Positions 50,411-57,433 of a stretch of DNA of 64,000 nt are shown piece after piece. A program made the position numbers and the translations under genes. Under the pieces are notes generated by a model, which saw only the letters and a list, made by a program, of their open reading frames with translations, was not told the DNA's origin and did no database searches. The stretch's first letter is position 1. Each line of letters starts with the position of its first letter. The stretch lies in assembly GCF_051859565.1 (NCBI RefSeq), contig NZ_JBHYFK010000002.1, positions 372,001-436,000 on the forward strand. The letters are read 5' to 3'. This DNA is from Glycocaulis sp051859565 (GTDB lineage: Bacteria > Pseudomonadota > Alphaproteobacteria > Caulobacterales > Maricaulaceae).

Positions 50411-50450
50411 GTTAATGCAAATTAACGTTTAGGGCGAATCGTTTCGAATC
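50411..50450 (-). promoter_or_regulatory. Promoter region with TTAA palindrome and two GANTC sites
   Basis: Upstream of the glycosyltransferase lies GTTAAT-GCAA-ATTAAC (50411-50426), a perfect palindrome with TTAA pairs six bases apart. Two GAATC sites (50436-50440, 50446-50450) follow. GANTC is the CcrM methylation target in this group, so this promoter could be tied to the cell cycle. The TTAA spacing is one base short of the full CtrA box. Confidence 0.4.
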
Positions 50451-50937
50451 ACGCCTTCGGATTGAAGAGGAAGGTGCGTGTGGGCCGCATGAGGCTCGCA
50501 TCGGCGAGATCAAAGGCGATGGTGGCGCTGGTCGGCCAGCCATAGGGCACGCCTTCCATGGCGTCTGCGCGCGCCGCCAGCGTATGGGCAAATTCGCCTA
50601 TGCCGGGATTATGCCCGACCAGAACGATGGCTTCCGAGCCGCCCTCCAGCGCTTCGGAAACAGCCCGCTCGAGCATTTCCTGCGAGGCATGATAGAGCGC
50701 CATCGGGTCTTCAAGCTTGGCGCCGGGGAAGATGGCGCTCAGCGGCTTGAAGGTTTCGCGCGTGCGGCGGGCAGGGGAGACCAGGGCAAAATCCGCTATC
50801 AGCCCGGCGTTCTTCATGGCGTCTGCGGCACGGGCCGCATCCTCATGACCACGGGGGGTTAGCCCGCGCTCGAAATCGTCTTCAGCCTCCATCCGGTCAA
50901 CGGCTTTGGCATGGCGCATGATGATGAGGCTGGGCAT
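50449..50937 (-). CDS. SixA-like histidine phosphatase
   Basis: A 162-aa branch-1 histidine phosphatase of the SixA group. MPSLIIMRHAKAVDRM carries the RHA motif with the nucleophile His9. SPARRTRETF supplies the second Arg, and VLVGHNPGIGEFAH supplies the second catalytic His. Unlike the phosphatase-like protein at 5954-6598, all key residues are present. SixA acts on phospho-His of signalling proteins such as NPr or ArcB in enterobacteria; the target here is unknown. The start at 50937 fits the family; one at 50997 adds 20 residues. Confidence 0.88.
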   Translation of the reverse strand: MPSLIIMRHAKAVDRMEAEDDFERGLTPRGHEDAARAADAMKNAGLIADFALVSPARRTRETFKPLSAIFPGAKLEDPMALYHASQEMLERAVSEALEGGSEAIVLVGHNPGIGEFAHTLAARADAMEGVPYGWPTSATIAFDLADASLMRPTRTFLFNPKA

Positions 50938-51057
50938 AATGGGTCCGCCAGTAAATCTGAACGAGGGGTGGAGGCGCGATGACCTTACATCGCCCAAGCC
51001 CGCTCCCTAAGTAAAGCGCATAACGCCCTGACAGCCGACAAACGGAGCTAACAGACC

Positions 51058-51693
51058 ATGTCCCTCCTCCTTGGCGATACCGCCCCGGACTTCACCGCCG
51101 ACACCACTGAAGGCCCTATCCGCTTCCATGACTGGATCGGTGACAAATGGGTGGTGTTCTTCTCCCACCCGGCCGATTTCACGCCCGTCTGCACGACCGA
51201 GCTCGGCTTTACCGCCAAGCTGAAAGACGAGTTCGCCAAGCGCAACGCCAAGGCGATCGCGCTCTCTGTCGACCCGCTTGACCAGCACAAGGCCTGGATC
51301 AAGGATATCGAGGAGACGCAAGGCACGGCGATGAACTTCCCGATCATCGCGGACGTTAACAAGGAGGTCTCCACCCTCTACACGATGATCCACCCGAAGG
51401 CGGACCCGAAGCTGACCGTGCGTGCCGTCTATGTGATCGATCCGAACAAGAAGATCCGCGCCACCTTCACCTATCCGCCAAGCGCAGGGCGCAACTTTAC
51501 CGAGGTGCTGCGCCTGATCGACTCCCTCCAGCTGACCGATGGCTACAAGGTGGCCACGCCGGTGAACTGGACCGATGGTGAGGACGTGATCGTGGTACCC
51601 AGCCTCTCGGACGAAGACGCCGACAAGCTCTTCCCCAAGGGCTACAAGAAGATCAAGCCCTACCTGCGCGTCACGCCGCAGCCGAACAAGTAA
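51058..51693 (+). CDS. 1-Cys peroxiredoxin (Prx6 type)
   Basis: The 211-aa peroxiredoxin reduces peroxides with a single peroxidatic Cys45 in HPADFTPVCTTELG. It lacks the resolving Cys of 2-Cys enzymes, and has the Prx6-type C-terminal arm (PVNWTDGEDVIVVPSLSDED, KGYKKIKPYLRVT). It acts in the cytoplasm as an oxidative-stress defence. It stands alone with an intrinsic terminator after its stop codon. A CGGAG site lies before the ATG. Confidence 0.96.
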   Translation: MSLLLGDTAPDFTADTTEGPIRFHDWIGDKWVVFFSHPADFTPVCTTELGFTAKLKDEFAKRNAKAIALSVDPLDQHKAWIKDIEETQGTAMNFPIIADVNKEVSTLYTMIHPKADPKLTVRAVYVIDPNKKIRATFTYPPSAGRNFTEVLRLIDSLQLTDGYKVATPVNWTDGEDVIVVPSLSDEDADKLFPKGYKKIKPYLRVTPQPNK

Positions 51694-51722
51694 GCGCATT
51701 CATCGCAGGAATGCCGGAAATG

Positions 51723-51755
51723 CCGGGCTCCGTAAGGGGCCCGGTTTTTTCTTTT
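51723..51755 (+). terminator. Rho-independent terminator after peroxiredoxin gene
   Basis: The stem CCGGGCTCC / GGGGCCCGG (51723-51744, one G-U pair) around GTAA is followed by TTTTTTCTTTT. It ends the peroxiredoxin transcript 30 bases after its stop codon and faces the convergent parE gene. Confidence 0.93.
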
Positions 51756-51768
51756 GTAGCGTCTAACA

Positions 51769-52056
51769 TCATGTGCTGCTGGCACCGATATCCCGCCTCG
51801 CGTGCAGTATCCTTTCAATGCGAACGCCGTCCACTGCCTGCTGGTAGAAGACCAGGTATCGCCCGAACGACCGCATCCGCAGGCCGGGTAGAAGATCGGA
51901 GCGTTCCGGCCATGCGAGGGGATTGGATTCGATATCCGCCGCCGTCTGCCGAAGCTCTGCGATGAAACTCAGCGCCCGCCTCGGATTGTCCTGCGCAATA
52001 TAATCAGCAATCTCTTCCAGATCGCGCTCCGCTGCGGGCGAAAAGCGCAAACTCAC
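51769..52056 (-). CDS. parE: ParE/RelE-family toxin
   Basis: A 95-aa toxin of the RelE/ParE superfamily. It has the ParE pattern FSPAAERDLEEIADYIAQDNP, FIAELRQTAADIESNPLA, then GLRMRSFGRYLVFYQQAVDG and RILHARRDI. ParE-type toxins inhibit DNA gyrase, while RelE types cleave mRNA; the partner and N-terminal helices favour ParE. It starts with GTG and overlaps the antitoxin stop by one base (TAGTG). Confidence 0.9.
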   Translation of the reverse strand: MSLRFSPAAERDLEEIADYIAQDNPRRALSFIAELRQTAADIESNPLAWPERSDLLPGLRMRSFGRYLVFYQQAVDGVRIERILHARRDIGASST

Positions 52057-52319
52057 TACGCAGCGCCTTGCGCCATCGCCTGGTACTTCGCTTCCAGCCG
52101 GTCAAACACCGCATCCGCGTCAACGCCGGGGCCGCTATTGGCGCCTTCTGCTATGGCCGTGCGCAAGGCTTCGAGCCGCGCCTGACGCAAGGCTTCGCGA
52201 TCTTCGAGCAGGCGCAGCCCGTCCCGGATGATCTCGCTTTTCGAGTTATAGCGCCCGGAGGCGATCAACTCGTCCATCAGACTTTCGAAATGCCCGCCAA
52301 GGGCGTAGCTGCTGGGCAT
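52056..52319 (-). CDS. parD: ParD-family antitoxin
   Basis: An 87-aa antitoxin. The N-terminal half is a ribbon-helix-helix DNA-binding domain: SYALGGHFESLMDELIASGRY, NSKSEIIRDGLRLLEDRE. The Ala/Glu-rich C-terminal half (ALRTAIAEGANSGPGVDADA) should wrap the toxin. It is the first gene of the parDE operon and probably represses it; a perfect palindrome 22 bases upstream of the ATG is the likely operator. Confidence 0.92.
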   Translation of the reverse strand: MPSSYALGGHFESLMDELIASGRYNSKSEIIRDGLRLLEDREALRQARLEALRTAIAEGANSGPGVDADAVFDRLEAKYQAMAQGAA

Positions 52320-52340
52320 GACGTCTCCATCAGTTTGATC

Positions 52341-52361
52341 TTATGATAATTATTATCATAA
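52341..52361 (-). promoter_or_regulatory. Palindromic operator of parDE
   Basis: TTATGATAAT, a central T and ATTATCATAA form a perfect 21-base palindrome. It stands out as AT-rich in GC-rich DNA and lies just upstream of parD. TA-rich hexamers within it could also serve as the -10 element. It is the expected binding site of the ParD ribbon-helix-helix dimer. Confidence 0.8.
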
Positions 52362-52403
52362 ATGGCATCAAATGCCAGTTCCACCGCTCCGCAAAAAAAG
52401 TTT

Positions 52404-52459
52404 GTAAAGCACCCTTGACGTAAAGCGAGCTTGACGCTACATCGTAAAGCACGCTTTAC
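52404..52459 (+). promoter_or_regulatory. Promoter and GTAAAGC operator array of the first membrane/XRE module
   Basis: GTAAAGC occurs at 52404-52410, 52420-52426 and 52444-52450, and as the inverse GCTTTAC at 52453-52459. The last two form the palindrome GTAAAGC-AC-GCTTTAC. A -35-like TTGACG (52415-52420) and a -10-like CTACAT (52437-52442), 16 bases apart, are interleaved with the sites. This suggests autoregulation by the XRE protein encoded at the end of the module. Confidence 0.65.
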
Positions 52460-52473
52460 AACGGAGGTGAATT

Positions 52474-52740
52474 ATGACTTTCTCAAAGAAACTTCGCATC
52501 GGTCTGGTCGCGCTGGCAGGTTCGGCAACATTGCTGGCATGGACGGGTGCGGGGGCCGCGTATTTTTTGGACGCGCCGCGGGCGGTCTTTGTGGTTGCGC
52601 TGATTGCAGCGGCACTGGCGACCGAGGCGCTTTTCTGGCTGACCATGTTCGTACTGGGCTGGACAGCGTTTGCGAACCGTCACTGGCTAATACGCCTGTT
52701 TACTGGCGGCCAGAAGCCTGGTGACGCCCATCAAGCCTGA
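52474..52740 (+). CDS. Small membrane protein, first gene of membrane/XRE module 1
   Basis: An 88-aa protein with two membrane segments, at about residues 9-30 (GLVALAGSATLLAWTGAGAAYF) split around Gly-rich turns, and 36-60 (VFVVALIAAALATEALFWLTMF). No known domain. It has a strong GGAGGTG ribosome site and is directly downstream of the GTAAAGC operator array. Nine bases separate it from the next membrane gene. It may be an inner-membrane partner of the following proteins. Confidence 0.7.
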   Translation: MTFSKKLRIGLVALAGSATLLAWTGAGAAYFLDAPRAVFVVALIAAALATEALFWLTMFVLGWTAFANRHWLIRLFTGGQKPGDAHQA

Positions 52741-52749
52741 AGGACACGC

Positions 52750-53169
52750 ATGATCAATCTCGTCCCGGAAACCTACTCCGCCCCGCCGTCTGCCCGCCGC
52801 CGCTATATCTGGCGCACCATGGCGATGCTGGTTGCCGTGCTGGCCCTGCATGCCGGCTATTATGTGGTGGGCGGGGAGCCGGGAGAAGCAGGTCCGTTGA
52901 ACCTTGCCATGCTGGCGATCTGTATCGTCTTCGTGGCAGGGGGGAGCTACGAGATTATCACCCTTATCCGCGCGCTCGATGAGCTGCAGCAGCGCATCCA
53001 CATCCTCGCCTGGGCGGTTGGCGGCTGTCTGGCCGTGACGGTGATGTTCCTGTGGGGCCTCGCAACGGTGCTGATAGGCGCGCCAGTCTTGGAGCCGATC
53101 ATGTCGGTCGTGCTGGCGACGCTTGGGTATTACGTGTCGCTGTTTTGGTTCAGCCGACAATACAATTAG
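52750..53169 (+). CDS. Four-helix membrane protein of the module-1 operon
   Basis: A 139-aa protein with four predicted membrane segments: MAMLVAVLALHAGYYVV, LAMLAICIVFVAGGSYEI, LAVTVMFLWGLATVLIG and IMSVVLATLGYYVSLFWF. The cytoplasmic loop has the motif RALDELQQRIHILAWA, seen in a family of small uncharacterised membrane proteins often encoded beside small HTH regulators. Function unknown. It lies 9 bp after the first module gene, and the third membrane gene begins 23 bp after its stop. Confidence 0.72.
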   Translation: MINLVPETYSAPPSARRRYIWRTMAMLVAVLALHAGYYVVGGEPGEAGPLNLAMLAICIVFVAGGSYEIITLIRALDELQQRIHILAWAVGGCLAVTVMFLWGLATVLIGAPVLEPIMSVVLATLGYYVSLFWFSRQYN

Positions 53170-53192
53170 ACGCAATGCGGAGGACGATGCCG

Positions 53193-53819
53193 ATGCGCTC
53201 TTCTCAAGACGAAGCGGTGGGTGTGCGCCACCCGATAAGGGCGACCGGCACGCTGGCTTTCCTGCTGCTTCTGGTGACGATAGGGGTGTTCATCGCGTTT
53301 ATGTTCGCGCTGACGCGCGGGCAGCCGGGCGTGCTCACGCTCGCGATACTGGGCGGGGCAGTGCTGGTCAGCTTCGCTCTCTGGGTGCGGGAAAATCATA
53401 TCGCCAGTTCGGCGGCGAATGCGCCCGCCATCCCCCGCCGCGAGTTGAAGGCTGCCTGGCTTGTTCCCGTGCAGTCCGGCATCGTGATGGCTTATGTTGC
53501 GGCGCTCATGGCCTCATTTCTTTATGCCCCCGGCCTGACGGGGTTTCAGAGCGGCGTGTTGCAGAGCCTGCCGATAGCGTTCGCTGCCGGATGGGTAGCG
53601 CTATGGATCTACAACATCGTGGAAAGCGACGAGATGGTCCGGCGCATGATGATTACTGCGACGGCGATCTCTGCCGGGGCAGTACTCTGCCTGGCAACGT
53701 TCTGGGGGCTTATTGCAGTTCATCGCGGATTGCCGGAGTTCAGCTCGATCTTTCTGTTTCCGGCTTTCGCCATGATTTACGGCTTTGCTGCCATGTTCTT
53801 GACCAGCCGCCACTCATGA
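53193..53819 (+). CDS. Six-helix membrane protein of the module-1 operon
   Basis: A 208-aa protein with about six membrane segments (for example TLAFLLLLVTIGVFIAFMFA, LTLAILGGAVLVSFALWV, IVMAYVAALMASFLYAP, IFLFPAFAMIYGFAAMFL). The loop WIYNIVESDEMVRRMMITAT parallels the RALDELQ-type loop of the previous protein. No known domain. Starts at 53187 and 53193 are both possible; GGAGG is nine bases from 53193, the better spacing. Its stop overlaps the XRE gene start (ATGA). Confidence 0.68.
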   Translation: MRSSQDEAVGVRHPIRATGTLAFLLLLVTIGVFIAFMFALTRGQPGVLTLAILGGAVLVSFALWVRENHIASSAANAPAIPRRELKAAWLVPVQSGIVMAYVAALMASFLYAPGLTGFQSGVLQSLPIAFAAGWVALWIYNIVESDEMVRRMMITATAISAGAVLCLATFWGLIAVHRGLPEFSSIFLFPAFAMIYGFAAMFLTSRHS

Positions 53820-54016
53820 AGAACCGGCTGAAAGAATTGCGCGGGGAGCGCGGCTGGAGTCAGGCGCATCTGGCAGAGCAGCTGGATGTGTCGCGCCAGA
53901 CCGTGATCTCGCTGGAGAACGGCAAGTATGATCCGTCCTTGCCGCTGGCGTTCAAAATCGCGCGCCTGTTTGGTCAGCCCATCGAGGCGATCTTCGATGA
54001 TAGTGCGCAAGACTGA
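53816..54016 (+). CDS. Small XRE-family HTH regulator, module 1
   Basis: The 66-aa protein is a single helix-turn-helix domain: LKELRGERGWSQAHLAEQLD, VSRQTVISLENGKYDPSLPL, AFKIARLFGQPIEAIFDD. It matches the YozG/Xre-type small regulators. No sensor domain is present, so control may come through the membrane proteins with which it is translationally coupled (ATGA). Its probable target is the GTAAAGC array at the head of the operon (inference). Confidence 0.9.
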   Translation: MKNRLKELRGERGWSQAHLAEQLDVSRQTVISLENGKYDPSLPLAFKIARLFGQPIEAIFDDSAQD

Positions 54017-54097
54017 GGGCAGGGCTGTCATTGACGGGTGCGCTTGCGAGGTCTACCTGCCAGCCCATCCTTCAACGACAGACAGGACGCCCGTCCC

Positions 54098-55693
54098 ATG
54101 AGTGAGTATTCCGCCCTAGCCGCCAACGCCAAAGCCTGGCCGTTCGAGCTCGCGCGGGAACTCCTCAAACGCGTGGAGAAACGCGGCGATGCCTCAAAGC
54201 CCGTCGTGTTCGAGACCGGCTATGGCCCGTCCGGCCTGCCGCACATTGGCACGTTCGGCGAGGTGGTGCGCACCACCATGGTGCGCCATGCGTTCGAGGT
54301 GCTGACGGATGGGAAAATCCCGACGCGCCTGATCTGTGTCTCCGACGATATGGACGGGATGCGCAAAGTGCCCGGCAATATCCCGAACCCGGAGAGCCTG
54401 GAGCCGCACCTGCAGCGCCCGCTGACCGATGTGCCGGATCCATTCGGTACGCATGAAAGCTTCGGCCACCACAATAATGCGCGCCTGCGCGCGTTTCTGG
54501 ACGGGTTCGGCTTTGAGTACGAGTTCCTCTCCGCGACCGAGCTTTACCGCTCTGGCGCGTATGACCAGATGCTGCTCACGGCGCTGGAGCGCTATGACGA
54601 CATCATGAAGGTAATGCTGCCCACCCTCGGGGAAGAGCGCCGCGCCACCTACAGCCCCTTCCTGCCGCTAAGCCCGAAAACGGGCCGCGTGCTCTACGTG
54701 CCGATGAAATCCATTGATGCGAAGGCCGGCACGATCACCTTTGATGATGAGGATGGCGAGGAGCTGACGCTGCCCGTCACCGGCGGCAACACCAAGCTGC
54801 AATGGAAGCCGGATTTCGGCGCGCGCTGGGCCGCGCTGGGCGTCGATTTCGAGATGTATGGCAAGGACCACCAGGTCAATGGCACCATCTATTCGCGTAT
54901 CTGCCGCATCATTGGCGCCGAGCCGCCGGTGCAGTTCTGCTACGAGCTCTTCCTCGACCAGCAGGGCGAGAAAATCTCCAAGACCAAGGGCAATGGCATC
55001 GCGGTGGAGGAGTGGCTGCGCTATGCGCCGGCCGAGAGCCTCGCGCTCTACATGTTCCAGAAGCCGAAAACCGCAAAGCGGCTGTATTTCGACGTGATCC
55101 CGAAGGCGGTCGATGAGTATCGCCAGCATCTGGCCGCCTATGCGGGCCAGACGCCCGAGCAGCGGATTGAGAACCCGGTCTGGCACATCCATTCCGGCGA
55201 GCCGCCAGCCCCCGGCGCGGATATTTCCTTCGCGTTGATGCTCAATCTGGTGTCGGCGGCAAACGCGTCCAGCAAGGAGACGCTGTGGGGCTTTATCGGC
55301 CGCTATGCGCCCGACGCGAGCCCGGCGAGCGAGCCCTTCCTCGACCGGCTGGCCGATTATGCGCTCGCCTACTATGAGGATTTCGTCAAACCGGCCAAAT
55401 CCTACCGTGCACCGTCCGAGCAGGAGCGGGAAGGGCTGGCAGGTCTCGTGGCGCGTCTCGAAGCGCTGTCACCCGATGAACGCGACGCGGAACTGATCCA
55501 GACGGAAGTCTATTCAGCGGGCAAGGATGCGGGCTTTGAGCAGCTGCGTGACTGGTTCCAGGCACTCTACGAAGTGCTGCTGGGTCAGTCACAAGGCCCG
55601 CGCTTTGGCGGGTTTGCGGCCATTTACGGCCTGCCGCGCACGATCGCTCTCATCCGGCGCGCGCTGGATGGCCAGGATCTGAGCCAGGGCTAG
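54098..55693 (+). CDS. lysK: Class I lysyl-tRNA synthetase
   Basis: LysK charges tRNA-Lys. The 531-aa protein is of the class I (archaeal-type) form found in many alphaproteobacteria, not the class II LysS. It has the HIGH-like motif GPSGLPHIGTFGEV at about 44-57, the KMSKS-like KISKTKG near 290, and the class I LysRS blocks LICVSDDMDGMRKVPGN and FEMYGKDHQVNG. The ATG at 54098 starts the conserved region; an in-frame start at 54038 adds 20 residues. It lies between the two membrane/XRE modules. Confidence 0.96.
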   Translation: MSEYSALAANAKAWPFELARELLKRVEKRGDASKPVVFETGYGPSGLPHIGTFGEVVRTTMVRHAFEVLTDGKIPTRLICVSDDMDGMRKVPGNIPNPESLEPHLQRPLTDVPDPFGTHESFGHHNNARLRAFLDGFGFEYEFLSATELYRSGAYDQMLLTALERYDDIMKVMLPTLGEERRATYSPFLPLSPKTGRVLYVPMKSIDAKAGTITFDDEDGEELTLPVTGGNTKLQWKPDFGARWAALGVDFEMYGKDHQVNGTIYSRICRIIGAEPPVQFCYELFLDQQGEKISKTKGNGIAVEEWLRYAPAESLALYMFQKPKTAKRLYFDVIPKAVDEYRQHLAAYAGQTPEQRIENPVWHIHSGEPPAPGADISFALMLNLVSAANASSKETLWGFIGRYAPDASPASEPFLDRLADYALAYYEDFVKPAKSYRAPSEQEREGLAGLVARLEALSPDERDAELIQTEVYSAGKDAGFEQLRDWFQALYEVLLGQSQGPRFGGFAAIYGLPRTIALIRRALDGQDLSQG

Positions 55694-55736
55694 TCCTCGC
55701 CGAACGCGTCTACCAGCGTCGTCACGTAAGAAAAAC

Positions 55737-55777
55737 TTGACTCAATGTCGCCTATTTCCTACATGAAGATATGTAAG
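55737..55777 (+). promoter_or_regulatory. Promoter and inverted repeat of the second membrane/XRE module
   Basis: A -35-like TTGACT (55737-55742) and a -10-like TACATG (55760-55765) are 17 bases apart. The -10 overlaps the inverted repeat TACAT-N6-ATGTA (55760-55775), extended by CC/AGG flanks. The layout copies that of module 1, although the operator sequence differs. Confidence 0.5.
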
Positions 55778-55809
55778 GTATTTCATACCAAAAGTCGGAA
55801 AGGTTTGAC

Positions 55810-56247
55810 ATGTCATTTCACGAGAAAAGCAATGCCCTGATGCTCGGTGCGATCGTGCTGGTCTACGGGGTCTATTTTGTGCTGGTGCTGGGCCAGCCGC
55901 TCATGACCGGCGCGCAGATCAACACCGAAACCGGGCTTGTCATGTCCAACGGGCTGATGCTGGGCAGTGTGGTGGTACTCGTTGCGATTGCCATTGCCGG
56001 TCATGTGCTGATTGCGGTGCTGGCGCCGAAAGACGCCGACAAGCACGACGAACGCGACAAGCTGATCGAGATGCGCGGCGACCAGCGTGGCGGGTTTGTC
56101 ATGGCGTTCGGTGCGGTATGCGCCATGGGCCTTGCGATGATCGCGGCCGCGCATTTCTGGATCGTCAATGCAATCCTTGCCGGGCTGGTGCTGGGCGAGA
56201 TCGTCAAGGCGGTCTCCAAGCTAATCGATTACCGCCGGGGCGTATGA
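55810..56247 (+). CDS. Four-helix membrane protein of module 2
   Basis: A 145-aa protein with four membrane segments (ALMLGAIVLVYGVYFVLVLG, LMLGSVVVLVAIAIAGHVLI, GFVMAFGAVCAMGLAMIAAA, HFWIVNAILAGLVLGEIVKA). The loop KDADKHDERDKLIEMRGDQR resembles DUF2178-like families: a DERD..I..R pattern between the second and third helices. Function unknown. It is coupled to the following XRE gene by ATGA overlap. Confidence 0.72.
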   Translation: MSFHEKSNALMLGAIVLVYGVYFVLVLGQPLMTGAQINTETGLVMSNGLMLGSVVVLVAIAIAGHVLIAVLAPKDADKHDERDKLIEMRGDQRGGFVMAFGAVCAMGLAMIAAAHFWIVNAILAGLVLGEIVKAVSKLIDYRRGV

Positions 56248-56468
56248 CGATGGGCAAGGGCAAGACCCGCATCGCCAACACGATCCGCGAGCAGCGTTTT
56301 CACGCTGGCGAGATGACGCAGGCCGAGCTCGCCGACGCGGTGGGCGTCACCCGCCAGACCGTGATTGCGATGGAGCAGGGACGCTATTCGCCCTCGCTGG
56401 AGGTGGCGTTCCGCGTGGCCCGCGTCTTCGGCAAGCCTCTCGAAGAGGTGTTCTCTTACGAGGATTAG
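56244..56468 (+). CDS. Small XRE-family HTH regulator, module 2
   Basis: A 74-aa single-domain HTH protein: ANTIREQRFHAGEMTQAELA, DAVGVTRQTVIAMEQGRYSP, SLEVAFRVARVFGKPLEEVF. It is similar to the module 1 regulator at the recognition helix (VTRQTVIAMEQGRY versus VSRQTVISLENGKY). The ATG at 56244 overlaps the membrane gene's stop; a second ATG at 56250 is possible. It may repress its own operon at the inverted repeat upstream of 55810. Confidence 0.9.
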   Translation: MTMGKGKTRIANTIREQRFHAGEMTQAELADAVGVTRQTVIAMEQGRYSPSLEVAFRVARVFGKPLEEVFSYED

Positions 56469-56485
56469 AGGGTGAGGGGTGGTGT

Positions 56486-56595
56486 CTCCCCCCGTTTACG
56501 GGGGGAGTGGCCCGAAGGGTCGAGGGGGGGGGAGATTGCACAAGAGTTCCCCCCTCCGTCAGCTTCGCTGACACCTCCCCCGTAAACGGGGGAGG
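56486..56595. repeat. Dispersed palindromic repeat, copy 2 (inverted)
   Basis: This copy lies between the module 2 regulator and the S24 regulator. Its reverse complement matches 307-412 closely: the two outer hairpins (56486-56507 and 56574-56595) and the GTCAGC-AGCTGAC-type inner hairpin are conserved, while the middle differs slightly in length. Some spurious short reading frames arise from it. Confidence 0.85.
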
Positions 56596-56697
56596 ACAGA
56601 GCAGGAAGCCCTACCGGCGGCCAAGGGTCGCCGCAAGCGCGACCGCGCGCCCGAGCCTATGCGAGGCGCGACGCACGAATGTGCGGAGCATCACTAG

Positions 56698-57324
56698 TTA
56701 CTGGCTCGCCCAGACGATGCGGGCCATCCAGACCAGCTCGCTGACATCCAGCACACGGGTCTCGTACTCGGCATTGAGCGAGATCAACTCCACCGTGCGC
56801 GCCGTGGTGCGGCCAAGCTCCTTGGCCATTACCTCGCCGGTGCGCAGCTTGGCCACCACGCGGTCGCCGCGGCGCAGCTGGGCATGGGGCGCAACCACGA
56901 TCCGGTCTCCGGGCCGGTAAACCGGCAGCATGGATTCGCCGGAGATTTCCAGCGCATAGCAGGCCTCGTCATCAAGGCCCGGAAAGATCACCTCTTCCCA
57001 GCCCGACCCGACCGGAAAGCCGGCATCATCGAAAAAGCCCTGATTGCCGGCTTGTGCCAGACCGATCAGCGGCACAGAGCGTCCGGCAATCGTGTCGGTG
57101 GCAAGGCCGGCGAATTCGGCAAAGCTGACCTTGGCGGCTTCCAGCGCCTTGGCCAGGCTCTCGGTGGACGGCCAGCGCGGCTTGCTGTCCGATGAGGCCA
57201 CGCGCTTGGACGGGTTGAAGGTGGTGGGGTCCAGCCCCGCTTGCCGGGCGAGGCCGGATGGCGTCGTTCCTGCGCGCTGGGCAAGCCGGTCAATACCGCG
57301 CCAGACCTGGGCGTGGGTGAGCAT
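56698..57324 (-). CDS. S24-family (LexA/CI-like) regulator with HTH
   Basis: The 208-aa protein joins an N-terminal HTH (QVWRGIDRLAQRAGTTPSGL, LARQAGLDPTTFNPSKR) to a C-terminal S24 peptidase-like domain with Ser in ISGESMLPVYRPGD and Lys in VMAKELGR. Such proteins self-cleave or act as repressors in phage and stress responses. No phage genes are next to it; related host-encoded regulators are common in alphaproteobacteria. No LexA-type Ala-Gly cleavage site is clear, though GLAQAGNQG (about 88-96) is a candidate. A perfect 14-base palindrome lies just upstream. Confidence 0.88.
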   Translation of the reverse strand: MLTHAQVWRGIDRLAQRAGTTPSGLARQAGLDPTTFNPSKRVASSDSKPRWPSTESLAKALEAAKVSFAEFAGLATDTIAGRSVPLIGLAQAGNQGFFDDAGFPVGSGWEEVIFPGLDDEACYALEISGESMLPVYRPGDRIVVAPHAQLRRGDRVVAKLRTGEVMAKELGRTTARTVELISLNAEYETRVLDVSELVWMARIVWASQ

Positions 57325-57349
57325 GGCCGCGCCTCCTTCGTTAATGATA

Positions 57350-57363
57350 AGGAATTTATTCCT
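57350..57363 (-). promoter_or_regulatory. Palindromic operator candidate upstream of the S24 regulator
   Basis: AGGAAT-TT-ATTCCT is a perfect 14-base inverted repeat, 26 bases upstream of the ATG. It is the most AT-rich spot in the 109-bp gap, with -10-like bases nearby (TTATCATTAA read on the minus strand). It may be the autoregulatory site of the S24 protein. Confidence 0.5.
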
Positions 57364-57433
57364 CTGCCGGGGAAGAATGTCAAGCCTTGCGCCCGCCCTT
57401 GCCGGAGCGTTGCTGGCGGTCTAGAGCGATGCC

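Noticed and set aside
56347..56574. Minus-strand 75-codon frame over the second palindromic repeat
   Set aside because: Arises from the repeat and the antisense of the XRE gene.
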